This document shows positions 39,477 to 48,493 of a DNA stretch of 64,000 nt, piece by piece. Under the pieces are notes generated by a model. That model worked only from the letters and a program-made list of their open reading frames with translations. It had not been told where the DNA came from and ran no database searches. The translations under genes and the position numbers were made by a program. The DNA lies in assembly GCA_963692465.1 (NCBI GenBank), contig OY829943.1, forward strand, positions 2,294,001 through 2,358,000, in the 5' to 3' direction. How positions within the stretch are numbered: position 1 is the stretch's first letter; each line of letters starts with the position of its first letter. This DNA comes from JAUZOB01 sp963692465. Lineage in GTDB: Bacteria > Bacteroidota > Bacteroidia > Bacteroidales > Prolixibacteraceae.

Positions 39477-40781
39477 ATGACAGAGTCGGATCATATTGAA
39501 ATACGGAGCGAAGAAGTTCAGGAGATTGTTGGTCAGTCTCCTGCATGGTTGTTGCGTTCGGGAACCATTTTAATATTGGCTCTTCTTCTGTTGTTGTTAT
39601 TGGCAAGTTGTTTTTTTCGTTATCCAGATTCAATTAGCGCGCGTATTGTGGTGTTGTCGGATAATCCTCCGGCATCAATAGTTGCCCGGGCTGATGGGAA
39701 AATTGACCGGATGGTAGTTTCAAACGGACAGTTCGTTAAACGTGGGGATGTTTTGGCTGTTCTTGAAAATCCGGCAAACGATGAAGATGTTTTTGAACTT
39801 AATAGGGAACTTATTGATCATGCTTCTTTTTTCAATGTAATGAAGCCTTCTTTATTCTACCCTTTTCGGGGGAATTTTCAGTTGGGGGATTTACAACAAG
39901 ATTATTCGACTTTTATAGGACTGTGTGCTGACTATGCTACGTTTATGAAGTTGAATTATTATCCCGGTAAAATAGCATCGCTTCATGCACAGGTTGGTGC
40001 TAACAGAATTTATTATTCTCGGATGGAAAAACAAACGGCTGATGCAATGGCTGATTGGAAATTATCGATCGTTCAGTTTCGCCGGGATTCATTGTTATAC
40101 AGAAGAGGAGTATCGGCATTGTCCGACTATGATAAATCACGAAGTGAGGTCCTCCAAAAACGTTATCAATATCATTCAATGCAGGCATCACTTGCGTTAT
40201 TGAGACGTGATTTGATTCAACAGCGGCAGCTTACATCGGATGCAGGTAAAGATTATGCGGAACAGAAAAATAAGGTGATTCAGAATTTGAAAGAGGCTTA
40301 TTTTAACCTTCGAAGTTATTTGGCTTCATGGAAAAAAAATTATGCGTTCATTGCTCCGGTTGATGGTCAGGTTTCTTTCTCGACAGTGTGGAATAACAAT
40401 CAGCAGGTAAAGACCGGTGATATCGTTTTTACAATTGTTCCCCGGTTGCGGAACCGGGTGGTTGGACGAATTACGTTGCCGATTGTGAGGGCCGGAAAGG
40501 TAAAGTCGGGACAGACGGTAAATGTTAAGTTTGATAATTTCCCGCATATGGAATTTGGAATGTTGAAGGGAAAAGTAGAAGGAGTCTCAATGGTTCCGCA
40601 GAATGATCATTATATTGTTGAGGTGAGTCTGCCCGATCGTTTGATTACGAATTATAAGATGGAAATTCCATTTGGTCAGGAGATGCAGGGTGATGCGGAA
40701 ATTATTACGAATGACTTGAGCCTTTTGCAGCGGATTGTGAATCCGATTCGTTCGATGTGGGACCACCATGTAATGAAATAA
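39477..40781 (+). CDS. HlyD-family membrane fusion protein (exporter adaptor)
   Basis: A 434-residue periplasmic adaptor that links an inner-membrane ABC exporter to the outer membrane. It has one N-terminal helix (about residues 27-46), the biotinyl-lipoyl-like half motif ARADGKIDRMVVSNGQFVKR, a long helical hairpin (about 105-270), the second half FIAPVDGQVSFS, and a C-terminal beta domain (GQTVNVKFDNFPH). The open frame starts three codons earlier with GTG 39,468; ATG 39,477 (MTESDHIEIRSEEVQEI) fits homologues better. It completes the C39 export cassette; no TolC-type channel gene is adjacent. Confidence 0.9.
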   Translation: MTESDHIEIRSEEVQEIVGQSPAWLLRSGTILILALLLLLLLASCFFRYPDSISARIVVLSDNPPASIVARADGKIDRMVVSNGQFVKRGDVLAVLENPANDEDVFELNRELIDHASFFNVMKPSLFYPFRGNFQLGDLQQDYSTFIGLCADYATFMKLNYYPGKIASLHAQVGANRIYYSRMEKQTADAMADWKLSIVQFRRDSLLYRRGVSALSDYDKSRSEVLQKRYQYHSMQASLALLRRDLIQQRQLTSDAGKDYAEQKNKVIQNLKEAYFNLRSYLASWKKNYAFIAPVDGQVSFSTVWNNNQQVKTGDIVFTIVPRLRNRVVGRITLPIVRAGKVKSGQTVNVKFDNFPHMEFGMLKGKVEGVSMVPQNDHYIVEVSLPDRLITNYKMEIPFGQEMQGDAEIITNDLSLLQRIVNPIRSMWDHHVMK

Positions 40782-40941
40782 TTGGAGTTTGGTTTGAGCT
40801 ACAGGGTCCTTCGCTTGGGAACCTTATTCTTGGGAATTAGTTTGTTTTTTATAAACGAGACAATTTGTATCTTTTCTAAATTAATAAACGCCGTCGGATT
40901 TTAGGTAACTGCAAAAATATCAGCATTTTTTTAAGCATTTA

Positions 40942-40972
40942 TTGTGTTTTAAATTGAAAAATAATACCTTTG
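40942..40972 (+). promoter_or_regulatory. Promoter of the ribosomal protein (str) operon
   Basis: TTG (40,942-40,944), a 20-bp spacer, then TACCTTTG (40,965-40,972). The predicted leader before rpsL is about 115 nt. The rest of the 40,782-41,092 gap holds no gene. Confidence 0.75.
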
Positions 40973-40985
40973 CCTGCCGTTTTTT

Positions 40986-41050
40986 GAAGGATTATACCTT
41001 CTAAGGTGGGTTATATTATTGTATTTTAGGCAAAAAGAATACTTTTTGCC
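40986..41050 (+). promoter_or_regulatory. Structured leader of the str operon
   Basis: Two hairpins in the predicted 5' leader: GAAGG/CCTTC at about 40,986-41,001 and a perfect 9-bp stem GGCAAAAAG / CTTTTTGCC with a 4-nt loop at 41,029-41,050. No T run follows the second hairpin, so it may be a regulator or protein-binding site rather than a simple terminator. Confidence 0.5.
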
Positions 41051-41092
41051 CAATGGTTGAGTAAGGAGTAAATAATTAAATATTACGTTTTT

Positions 41093-41494
41093 ATGCCAAC
41101 AATTCAGCAATTAGTAAGAAAAGGAAGACAGAAGATTAACGACAAAAGCAAATCTCCTGCATTGGACTCTTGTCCCCAGCGGAGGGGCGTATGTGTGCGT
41201 GTGTACACTACTACGCCTAAAAAGCCAAACTCTGCAATGCGTAAAGTCGCCAGGGTTAGACTGACAAACGGTAAAGAAGTGAATGCTTATATCCCTGGAG
41301 AAGGGCACAATTTGCAGGAACACTCTATTGTTTTGGTTCGTGGTGGTAGGGTAAAGGACCTTCCAGGGGTTCGTTATCATATCGTTCGTGGTGCATTGGA
41401 TACTGCCGGTGTTGACGGACGGAAACAAAGACGTTCGAAATATGGTGCAAAAAGACCTAAGGCAGGGAAAGCTGCTCCAGCTGGTAAAAAATAG
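41093..41494 (+). CDS. rpsL: Ribosomal protein S12
   Basis: Decoding-centre protein of the 30S subunit. The 133-residue sequence has the conserved TTTPKKPNSAMRKVARVRL and DLPGVRYHIVRG loops, in which streptomycin-resistance substitutions occur in other bacteria; both loops carry the usual lysines. A basic C-terminal tail is present. First gene of the cluster. The 137-bp gap to rpsG is the longest in the str block and can form a stem (TTTGGTT 41,531 with AACCAAA 41,588). Confidence 0.98.
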   Translation: MPTIQQLVRKGRQKINDKSKSPALDSCPQRRGVCVRVYTTTPKKPNSAMRKVARVRLTNGKEVNAYIPGEGHNLQEHSIVLVRGGRVKDLPGVRYHIVRGALDTAGVDGRKQRRSKYGAKRPKAGKAAPAGKK

Positions 41495-41631
41495 TTTTAA
41501 CTTTTTTGTCTTTCTTTTTAAAAAAAGTGGTTTGGTTGAGTAAGCTGTCGCAAGGCGCAGACTGAAGACTTTTTTTAGTGCTTTTTTAACCAAAAGGCAA
41601 CCAATTTGAATAACACAAAATTTGTTCTGAA

Positions 41632-42108
41632 ATGAGGAAATCAAAACCAAAAAAACGGATCTTGTTACCGGATCCTAAATTTAGTGACACACTGGTAACC
41701 CGTTTTGTTAATGACATGATGTTTAGTGGAAAAAAACAAACAGCATACCGTATATTCTATGATGCACTTGATTTAGTGTCTGAAAGAATGAAAAACGATG
41801 AGCTGAAACCACTTGATGTCTGGAAAAAAGCGCTGGAAAATGTAACTCCGCATGTTGAAGTAAAAAGCCGCCGGGTAGGTGGTTCAAACTTTCAGGTACC
41901 GGTTGAACTCCGTCCGGAACGTAAAGTTGCTGTTAGTATAAAAAGCTTGATCGCTTTTGCTCGTAAACGTAGTGGCAAATCAATGGCAGATAAGTTGGCT
42001 GCTGAAATTGTTGCTGCATACAATGAAGAGGGTGGAGCTTTCAAGAAGAAAGAAGATACGCACCGTATGGCTGAAGCCAACCGTGCATTTGCTCACTTCA
42101 GATTTTAA
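41632..42108 (+). CDS. rpsG: Ribosomal protein S7
   Basis: Primary 16S rRNA-binding protein that starts assembly of the 30S head. The 158-residue sequence has the N-terminal MRKSKPKKRILLPDPKFSD and the conserved KSRRVGGSNFQVPVE and RSGKSMADKLAAEI segments. In E. coli S7 represses the str operon by binding the rpsL-rpsG spacer; a pairing spacer is present here, but that control is only a possibility. Confidence 0.98.
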   Translation: MRKSKPKKRILLPDPKFSDTLVTRFVNDMMFSGKKQTAYRIFYDALDLVSERMKNDELKPLDVWKKALENVTPHVEVKSRRVGGSNFQVPVELRPERKVAVSIKSLIAFARKRSGKSMADKLAAEIVAAYNEEGGAFKKKEDTHRMAEANRAFAHFRF

Positions 42109-42156
42109 TGGGTTTGAAGTTATTTTTTAGTTTTTTTAAGATAAGAGGTTAACGCA

Positions 42157-44271
42157 ATGGCGCAAGATTTAAGATATACGAGAAACATCGGTATCATGGC
42201 TCACATTGATGCCGGGAAAACAACTACTTCAGAACGTATCTTGTTCTACACAGGATTGACACACCGTATCGGTGAAGTACATGATGGTGCAGCAACAATG
42301 GACTGGATGGCGCAGGAACAGGAAAGGGGAATTACCATTACCTCTGCTGCAACAACAGCTTATTGGAACTGTAATAATGAGAAATATAAAATAAACCTGA
42401 TTGATACTCCGGGCCACGTTGACTTTACGGTCGAAGTTGAACGATCATTGAGAGTCCTTGATGGTTCTGTTGCTGTTTTCTGTGCAGTCGGTGGTGTCGA
42501 AGCTCAATCTGAAACAGTTTGGCGTCAGGCTGAAAAATACGGAGTTCCAAGAATTGCGTTCATCAATAAGATGGATCGCTCTGGGGCTGATTTCTTTAAT
42601 GTTTATAACGAAATTCGTAATAAACTAAAAGCAAATGCAGTTCCGGTCATGCTTCCTATTGGTGCAGAGGATGATTTTACTGGGGTGGTTGACCTGATTG
42701 GAATGCGTTCCATTTCGTGGACTGATCACTCGGATTTCGGATCTGTTTTTGAATTCCATGAAATTCCTGCAGATATGGTTGAGATGGCAAAAGAATGGAG
42801 AGCAAAACTTCTCGAATCTGTTGCCGAAACCGATGAGGCTTTAATGGAAAAATTCTTTGTGGACCCAGAATCACTTACCAGGGAGGAAATTACAGCAGGA
42901 CTTCGTAAAGGAACTCTTACTGGAACTTTGGTTCCTATGCTTTGTGGATCTGCCTTCCGCAATAAAGGAGTTCAGCAACTTTTGGATGCTGTCTGTGAAT
43001 ATCTGCCAGGTCCTCTTGATAAAAACGAGATTAAGGGAAATACCCCTGGCGACAAAGAAGACATCATTGTGCGTCATGCTGATGCTAGTGAACCTTTGAC
43101 CGCATTGGCATTTAAGATTGCAACTGATCCTTTCGTGGGGCGTTTGTGTTTTGTTCGTGTTTATTCAGGGACACTATCCTCTGGCTCTTATGTTTATAAC
43201 TCTCGTACAGGGAAAAAAGAACGTATTTCTCGTTTGTATCAGATGCATTCCAATAAGCAGAATCCCCGTGATGTAATTGAAGCGGGCGATATTTGTGCTG
43301 CTGTTGGGTTTAAAGATATTCGTACCGGTGACACTCTTTGTGATCCGGAACATCCTATCGAATTAGAAAGCATGGACTTTCCTGAACCGGTTATTGGGGT
43401 CGCTATCGAACCTAAAACCCAAAAGGATATGGACAAACTTTCAAACGGACTGACTAAGTTGGCAGAAGAAGATCCAACGTTCCAGGTTCATACAGATCCT
43501 GATTCTGGTCAGACTGTAATTCGTGGAATGGGAGAGCTTCATCTTGAAATTATTCTTGATCGTCTGAAAAGAGAGTTCAAGGTTGAATGTAATGAGGGTG
43601 CTCCGCAGGTTGCCTATAAAGAAGCTATTACTCAGGAAGTTGAAATTCGTGAGGTATTCAAAAAGCAATCTGGTGGTCGTGGTAAATTTGCCGATATCTA
43701 CGTTCGCGTGGGTCCAGGTGAAGAAGGAAAAGAAGGATTGACTTTTATTGACCAGGTTAAGGGAGGAAATGTTCCCCGTGAATATATTCCTTCTGTTGAA
43801 AAAGGATTTAAAGATGCAATGTCTAATGGAGTGCTTGCCGGATATCGGTTAGATAGACTTCAGGTTACGTTGTTTGATGGTTCTTTTCATCCGGTTGACT
43901 CTGATCAGCTTTCATTTGAAATTTGTGCCAAACAGGCATTTAAAACAGCTTGTGCAAAAGCTAAACCTACTTTGCTTGAACCGATCATGAAAATGGAAGT
44001 TGTAACTCCAGAAGAATATATGGGAGATATTATTTCCGACTTGAATAAACGTCGTGGACAGGTAGAGGGGATGGAAAGTAAATCCGGAGCAAGAGTCATT
44101 AAGGCAATTGTCCCGTTGGCTGAGCTTTTCGGATATGTAACAATCCTGAGATCATTATCGTCAGGGCGTGCAACTTCATCAATGGAATTCTCGCATTATG
44201 CAATTGTTCCAAAGAATATTGCAATAGAAGTTGTGACAGAAGCAAAAGGAAGAATTGATTTATTAAAATAA
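42157..44271 (+). CDS. fusA: Elongation factor G
   Basis: The housekeeping translocase GTPase. The 704-residue, five-domain protein has G1 AHIDAGKTTT (near residue 17), the switch region GITITSAATT, G3 DTPGHVDF and an intact G4 NKMD, in contrast to the paralogue at 32.3-34.4 kb. Domain IV (KKQSGGRGKFADIYVRVGP) and domain V (PEEYMGDIISDLNKRRG) are complete. It lies in the normal str order after rpsG, with a 48-bp gap. Confidence 0.98.
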   Translation: MAQDLRYTRNIGIMAHIDAGKTTTSERILFYTGLTHRIGEVHDGAATMDWMAQEQERGITITSAATTAYWNCNNEKYKINLIDTPGHVDFTVEVERSLRVLDGSVAVFCAVGGVEAQSETVWRQAEKYGVPRIAFINKMDRSGADFFNVYNEIRNKLKANAVPVMLPIGAEDDFTGVVDLIGMRSISWTDHSDFGSVFEFHEIPADMVEMAKEWRAKLLESVAETDEALMEKFFVDPESLTREEITAGLRKGTLTGTLVPMLCGSAFRNKGVQQLLDAVCEYLPGPLDKNEIKGNTPGDKEDIIVRHADASEPLTALAFKIATDPFVGRLCFVRVYSGTLSSGSYVYNSRTGKKERISRLYQMHSNKQNPRDVIEAGDICAAVGFKDIRTGDTLCDPEHPIELESMDFPEPVIGVAIEPKTQKDMDKLSNGLTKLAEEDPTFQVHTDPDSGQTVIRGMGELHLEIILDRLKREFKVECNEGAPQVAYKEAITQEVEIREVFKKQSGGRGKFADIYVRVGPGEEGKEGLTFIDQVKGGNVPREYIPSVEKGFKDAMSNGVLAGYRLDRLQVTLFDGSFHPVDSDQLSFEICAKQAFKTACAKAKPTLLEPIMKMEVVTPEEYMGDIISDLNKRRGQVEGMESKSGARVIKAIVPLAELFGYVTILRSLSSGRATSSMEFSHYAIVPKNIAIEVVTEAKGRIDLLK

Positions 44272-44280
44272 TTCAGCATT

Positions 44281-44586
44281 ATGAGCCAAAAAATCAGGAT
44301 TAAGCTGAAATCGTATGATCACAATCTTGTAGACAAATCTGCAGAGAAAATTGTGAAAACGGTAAAATCTACAGGTGCTGTTGTTAGTGGACCTATTCCA
44401 CTTCCGACTCATAACCGGATTTTCACTGTTTTGAGATCAACTTTCGTAAACAAAAAGTCAAGAGAGCAATTTCAGCTTTCTTCTTACAAGAGACTGATTG
44501 ACATTTACAGCTCAACAGCAAAAACTATTGACGCACTGATGAAATTAGAATTACCCAGTGGCGTTGAAGTTGAAATTAAAGTTTGA
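44281..44586 (+). CDS. rpsJ: Ribosomal protein S10
   Basis: 30S head protein that also acts as NusE in antitermination; its likely boxA targets are in the rRNA operon at 5.5 and 7.7 kb. The 101 residues include IRIKLKSYDHNLVDKSAEKI and the exposed-loop segment GPIPLPTHNRIFTVLRS. It starts 9 bp after fusA, joining the str and S10 blocks. Confidence 0.98.
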   Translation: MSQKIRIKLKSYDHNLVDKSAEKIVKTVKSTGAVVSGPIPLPTHNRIFTVLRSTFVNKKSREQFQLSSYKRLIDIYSSTAKTIDALMKLELPSGVEVEIKV

Positions 44587-44614
44587 TAAACAAAGACAGT
44601 AAAAATTAAAAGAA

Positions 44615-45235
44615 ATGTCAGGACTTATTGGTAAAAAAATCGGAATGACATCCGTATTCAGTGTTGAGGGGAAAAACATCCCATGCACTGTTATTGAAGC
44701 AGGTCCATGCGTCGTATCCCAGATTAAAACTCTGGAAAAAGATGGTTATGAAGCCATTCAGGTTGGTTATGAGGATAAGAAAGAAAAGCACTCAAACAAG
44801 CCGGAAATGGGTCATTTCAAGAAAGTCGGAACTGCTCCAAAAAGAAAAATTGTTGAGTTTAGTAGCTTTGAGAAGGATGTAAAGTTAGGTGATGCACTGA
44901 ACGTTAGTGATGTGTTTCAGGAAAATGACTTTGTTGATATCTCTGGTGTCTCTAAGGGAAAAGGATTTCAGGGTGTAGTGAAGCGATATGGCTTTGCTGG
45001 TGTTGGACAGGCAACTCATGGTCAGGATGACCGATTAAGACATCCAGGATCATTGGGCGCATCTTCATTCCCTTCAAGAGTATTCAAGGGAATGCGTATG
45101 GCTGGTCGTACTGGTGGAGAAACTGTTACCGTCCAAAACCTTCAGGTTGTGAAGTTGATTCCGGAAAACAACCTAATCGTTGTTAAAGGTTCTGTGCCGG
45201 GCGCAAAAGGTTCATATTTAATTCTTAAGAAGTAA
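44615..45235 (+). CDS. rplC: Ribosomal protein L3
   Basis: 50S assembly protein near the peptidyl-transferase centre. The 206 residues begin MSGLIGKKIGMTSVF and include the conserved SKGKGFQGVVKRYGFAG and RHPGSLGASSFPSRVFKGMR loops. Its stop codon overlaps the rplD start by one base (TAATGG). Confidence 0.98.
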   Translation: MSGLIGKKIGMTSVFSVEGKNIPCTVIEAGPCVVSQIKTLEKDGYEAIQVGYEDKKEKHSNKPEMGHFKKVGTAPKRKIVEFSSFEKDVKLGDALNVSDVFQENDFVDISGVSKGKGFQGVVKRYGFAGVGQATHGQDDRLRHPGSLGASSFPSRVFKGMRMAGRTGGETVTVQNLQVVKLIPENNLIVVKGSVPGAKGSYLILKK

Positions 45236-45864
45236 TGGAAGTAGCAGTATTAAATAGAGACGGAAAAGATACCGGACGCAAAGTCGATCTGAATGAACAG
45301 ATTTTTGGTATTGAACCTAACGAACATGCCATTTACCTTGATGTAAAATTATTTTTGGCAAACCAACGTCAGGGAACTGCAAAGTCAAAAGAAAGAGGAG
45401 AACTCTCAGGAAGTACCAGAAAGTTGAAAAAACAGAAAGGTACAGGAGGAGCTCGTAGTGGTAGTATTAAATCTCCTGTTTTTATTGGCGGTGGCCGTGT
45501 ATTTGGTCCACGTCCAAGAGATTATGGTTTTAAACTCAATAAGAAAGTTAAAGCTCTTGCCCGTAAATCGGCCCTGACTTATAAAGCTCAGCAAAACAAT
45601 ATTCTTGTAGTCGAAGACTTCAAATTTGAAGCTCCTAAAACAAAGGAAATTGTTGCTTTTGAAAATAATTTGAAAATTGCTGATAAAAAGTCGTTAATCG
45701 TTTTATCCGAAGCAGATAAAAACATATATTTGTCCTCCAGAAATTTACAGAATATAATTGTTGTAACTTCTTCGGATTTAACGACATATGATATTCTGAA
45801 TGCTTCAACTCTCGTATTACTAGAGGGTTCGGTGAAGAAAATCGAAGAGAATTTAATGAATTAA
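45235..45864 (+). CDS. rplD: Ribosomal protein L4
   Basis: 50S exit-tunnel protein of 209 residues. The long internal loop is conserved (GSTRKLKKQKGTGGARSGS then IKSPVFIGGGRVFGPRPRDY). In some bacteria L4 autoregulates the S10 operon; no such signal is assigned here. It overlaps rplC by one base. Confidence 0.98.
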   Translation: MEVAVLNRDGKDTGRKVDLNEQIFGIEPNEHAIYLDVKLFLANQRQGTAKSKERGELSGSTRKLKKQKGTGGARSGSIKSPVFIGGGRVFGPRPRDYGFKLNKKVKALARKSALTYKAQQNNILVVEDFKFEAPKTKEIVAFENNLKIADKKSLIVLSEADKNIYLSSRNLQNIIVVTSSDLTTYDILNASTLVLLEGSVKKIEENLMN

Positions 45865-45874
45865 GTTAAGCAAG

Positions 45875-46165
45875 ATGGATATCTTAATAAGACCCATAGT
45901 CACTGAGAAAATCACCGGTCAAACTGAAAAGTTTAACCGGTATGGTTTTATTGCATCAAAAAAGGCTAATAAAGCCCAAATCAAACAGGCTGTTGAGTCA
46001 TTATACAATGTATCTGTTGCTTCAGTAAATACAATTGTGTATTCCGGCAAAAAGAAATCTCGTTTTACCAAAAAAGGGAATATTGACGGAAGAACCAATG
46101 CATATAAGAAGGCGATTGTTACACTGAAGGATGGAGATAGTATTGATTTTTACAGCAATATTTAG
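45875..46165 (+). CDS. rplW: Ribosomal protein L23
   Basis: 50S protein at the exit-tunnel mouth and docking site for trigger factor and SRP. The 96 residues begin MDILIRPIVTEKIT and include FIASKKANKAQIKQAVE and the RFTKKGNIDGRTNAYKKA loop. It sits 10 bp after rplD. Confidence 0.97.
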   Translation: MDILIRPIVTEKITGQTEKFNRYGFIASKKANKAQIKQAVESLYNVSVASVNTIVYSGKKKSRFTKKGNIDGRTNAYKKAIVTLKDGDSIDFYSNI

Positions 46166-46172
46166 TTAAAAA

Positions 46173-46997
46173 ATGGCAGTAAGAAAATTACAACCTGTAA
46201 CACCTGGTCAAAGACACAGAATTGTTGCAACCTTTGACGAGGTAACTAAAGTAGCACCTGAAAAGTCATTGTTGAAGCCCATTAAGAACTCCGGTGGTAG
46301 AAATAACACTGGTAAAATGACAATGAGGTATATAGGTGGAGGGCACAAAAGGATGTACCGTGTGATTGATTTTATACGCGAGAAGGAGAATGTTCCTGCA
46401 CGCGTTGATTCAATTCAGTACGACCCAAATCGTTCCGCTCGCATTGCACTTTTAATCTATGCAGATGGAGAGAAACGTTACATCCTTGCTCCGAATGGTC
46501 TGACCGTAGGACAGACTTTACTTTCAGGATCAAAAATTGCTCCTGAAATCGGAAATGCACTTCCATTATCAGATATCCCTCTTGGAACATTAGTTCATAA
46601 TATTGAGCTTCATCCTGGACAAGGTGGTGCGATGGCACGTAGTGCCGGAACATATGCGCAATTGACCTCTCGTGAAGGTAAGTACGCAATTTTGCGTTTA
46701 CCTTCAGGCGAAACTCGTATGGTACTCGTTACCTGTAAAGCTACAGTGGGTATGGTAGGAAATTCAGAACATAACCTGGAACGTTCTGGGAAGGCTGGTC
46801 GTTCAAGATGGCTGGGCCGCCGTCCAAGAGTTCGTGGTGTTGTTATGAATCCGGTGGATCACCCGATGGGTGGTGGTGAAGGCCGTGCTTCTGGTGGTCA
46901 TCCACGCTCTCGTACCGGATTACTGGCTAAGGGTTATAAAACTCGTAAGCAAAAGAATCCTACGAACAGGTACATTGTAGAAAGAAGGAAAAAATAA
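46173..46997 (+). CDS. rplB: Ribosomal protein L2
   Basis: Core 50S protein needed for subunit joining and peptidyl-transferase activity. The 274 residues show the conserved SGRRNNTGKMTMRYIGGGHKR-like basic N-terminal loop, the GNALPLSDIPLGTLVHNIEL core, and the catalytic-region motif GVVMNPVDHPMGGGEGR containing the essential His. Confidence 0.98.
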   Translation: MAVRKLQPVTPGQRHRIVATFDEVTKVAPEKSLLKPIKNSGGRNNTGKMTMRYIGGGHKRMYRVIDFIREKENVPARVDSIQYDPNRSARIALLIYADGEKRYILAPNGLTVGQTLLSGSKIAPEIGNALPLSDIPLGTLVHNIELHPGQGGAMARSAGTYAQLTSREGKYAILRLPSGETRMVLVTCKATVGMVGNSEHNLERSGKAGRSRWLGRRPRVRGVVMNPVDHPMGGGEGRASGGHPRSRTGLLAKGYKTRKQKNPTNRYIVERRKK

Positions 46998-47015
46998 TTT
47001 AAAACGGTAAAGAGT

Positions 47016-47285
47016 ATGAGTCGTTCGTTGAAAAAAGGTCCTTACATTGATTTCAATCTTGATGAAAAAATCGCAGGTTTAAATAAATCTGAGAAGAAGA
47101 CTGTTATCAAATCCTGGGCAAGAGCGTCAATGATTTCTCCTGATTTCGTAGGCCATACCATTGCTGTTCATAATGGGAATAAATTTATTCCAGTTTATGT
47201 AACAGAAAATATGGTTGGTCATAAATTAGGCGAGTTTGCACCAACTCGTACGTTCAGGGGACATGCCGGTGCAAGAAAAAAGTAA
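47016..47285 (+). CDS. rpsS: Ribosomal protein S19
   Basis: 30S head protein of 89 residues: MSRSLKKGPYIDFNLDEKI at the start, IKSWARASMISPDFVGHTIA in the middle and GHKLGEFAPTRTFRGHAG at the end. Standard position after rplB. Confidence 0.98.
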   Translation: MSRSLKKGPYIDFNLDEKIAGLNKSEKKTVIKSWARASMISPDFVGHTIAVHNGNKFIPVYVTENMVGHKLGEFAPTRTFRGHAGARKK

Positions 47286-47328
47286 GGCATGGTAGTTCAA
47301 TGTTTAGTTAAAAATTATTTTAAACAAG

Positions 47329-47739
47329 ATGGGTGTTAGAAAAAAACATACCGCAGAACAGCGAAAAGAACTGAAAAAACAGCAATCTTTCGCGATTCTT
47401 AGAAACTGCCCGACTTCTCCCCGGAAAATGCGTCTTGTAGTAGACCTTGTACGTGGAATGGAAGTAAATAAGGCACTTGATTTGCTGAAATTTTCTTCTA
47501 AAGAAGCGTCCGGCAGATTAGAAAAGTTACTCCTTTCAGCTATTGCCAATTGGCAGGCTAAAAACGAAGGAGTTCGCTTGGAAGAAAGCAATCTCTTTGT
47601 AGAGAAAGTTTCTGTTGATTCAGGAAGAATCTTAAAAAGACTGAGGCCGGCCCCACAAGGACGTGCTCACAGAATACGTAAAAGATCGAACCATGTTACT
47701 CTCTACCTTGGTAGTAAGGAAACAGCGATTAATGAATAA
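47329..47739 (+). CDS. rplV: Ribosomal protein L22
   Basis: 50S protein lining the exit tunnel. The 136 residues have a basic N-terminal extension (RKKHTAEQRKELKKQQ), typical in Bacteroidota, followed by the conserved NCPTSPRKMRLVVDLVRG and the tunnel loop GRILKRLRPAPQGRAHRIRK. Confidence 0.98.
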   Translation: MGVRKKHTAEQRKELKKQQSFAILRNCPTSPRKMRLVVDLVRGMEVNKALDLLKFSSKEASGRLEKLLLSAIANWQAKNEGVRLEESNLFVEKVSVDSGRILKRLRPAPQGRAHRIRKRSNHVTLYLGSKETAINE

Positions 47740-47758
47740 CCATTCTAATTAATAGTAC

Positions 47759-48460
47759 ATGGGACAGAAAGTAAATCCTATTTCAAACAGGTTGGGAATC
47801 ATCCGCGGATGGGATTCCAACTGGTTTGGTGGTAATGATTACGGCGACAAACTTGTTGAAGATCATAAAATCAGGAAGTACCTGAATACTCGCTTAGCTA
47901 AAGCAAGTATCTCAAAAATCATCATCGAGCGTACGTTGAAACTTATCACCATCACTGTACATACTTCAAGACCGGGTATTATTATTGGTAAGGGTGGTCA
48001 GGAAGTTGATAAGCTGAAAGAAGAGTTAAAGAAGATTACCAATAAAGAGGTACAAATTAACATCTTTGAGATCAAACGTCCAGAATTAGATGCTCGAATC
48101 GTTGCCAGTAATATAGCTCGACAAGTCGAAGGTAAAATAGCATACCGTCGCGCTGTCAAAATGGCCATTGCTTCCACTATGCGTATGGGGGCAGAGGGAA
48201 TTAAAGTCCTTTGCTCTGGTCGTCTTAATGGTGCCGAAATGGCTCGCTCTGAAATGTACAAAGAAGGTCGTACTCCGCTACACACTTTCCGTGCAGATAT
48301 TGATTATGCTTTAGCAGAAGCTCTTACTAAAACCGGACTTGTCGGTGTAAAAGTATGGATCTGCAAGGGTGAAGTTTACGGGAAAAGGGATCTTTCTCCT
48401 AATGTGGGTTCTAAAACAGGACGTACAGGGAACAAAGGTTTCAAGAAGAGAAAAAAGTAA
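47759..48460 (+). CDS. rpsC: Ribosomal protein S3
   Basis: 30S protein with an N-terminal KH domain, lining the mRNA entry channel. The 233 residues include MGQKVNPISNRLGIIRGWDS, the KH motif RPGIIIGKGGQEVDKL and the C-terminal SGRLNGAEMARSEMYKEGR. It ends in a lysine-rich tail. Confidence 0.98.
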   Translation: MGQKVNPISNRLGIIRGWDSNWFGGNDYGDKLVEDHKIRKYLNTRLAKASISKIIIERTLKLITITVHTSRPGIIIGKGGQEVDKLKEELKKITNKEVQINIFEIKRPELDARIVASNIARQVEGKIAYRRAVKMAIASTMRMGAEGIKVLCSGRLNGAEMARSEMYKEGRTPLHTFRADIDYALAEALTKTGLVGVKVWICKGEVYGKRDLSPNVGSKTGRTGNKGFKKRKK

Positions 48461-48493
48461 ACGTCTTTTTTAACCATTCAGAATTTTTTAAGA

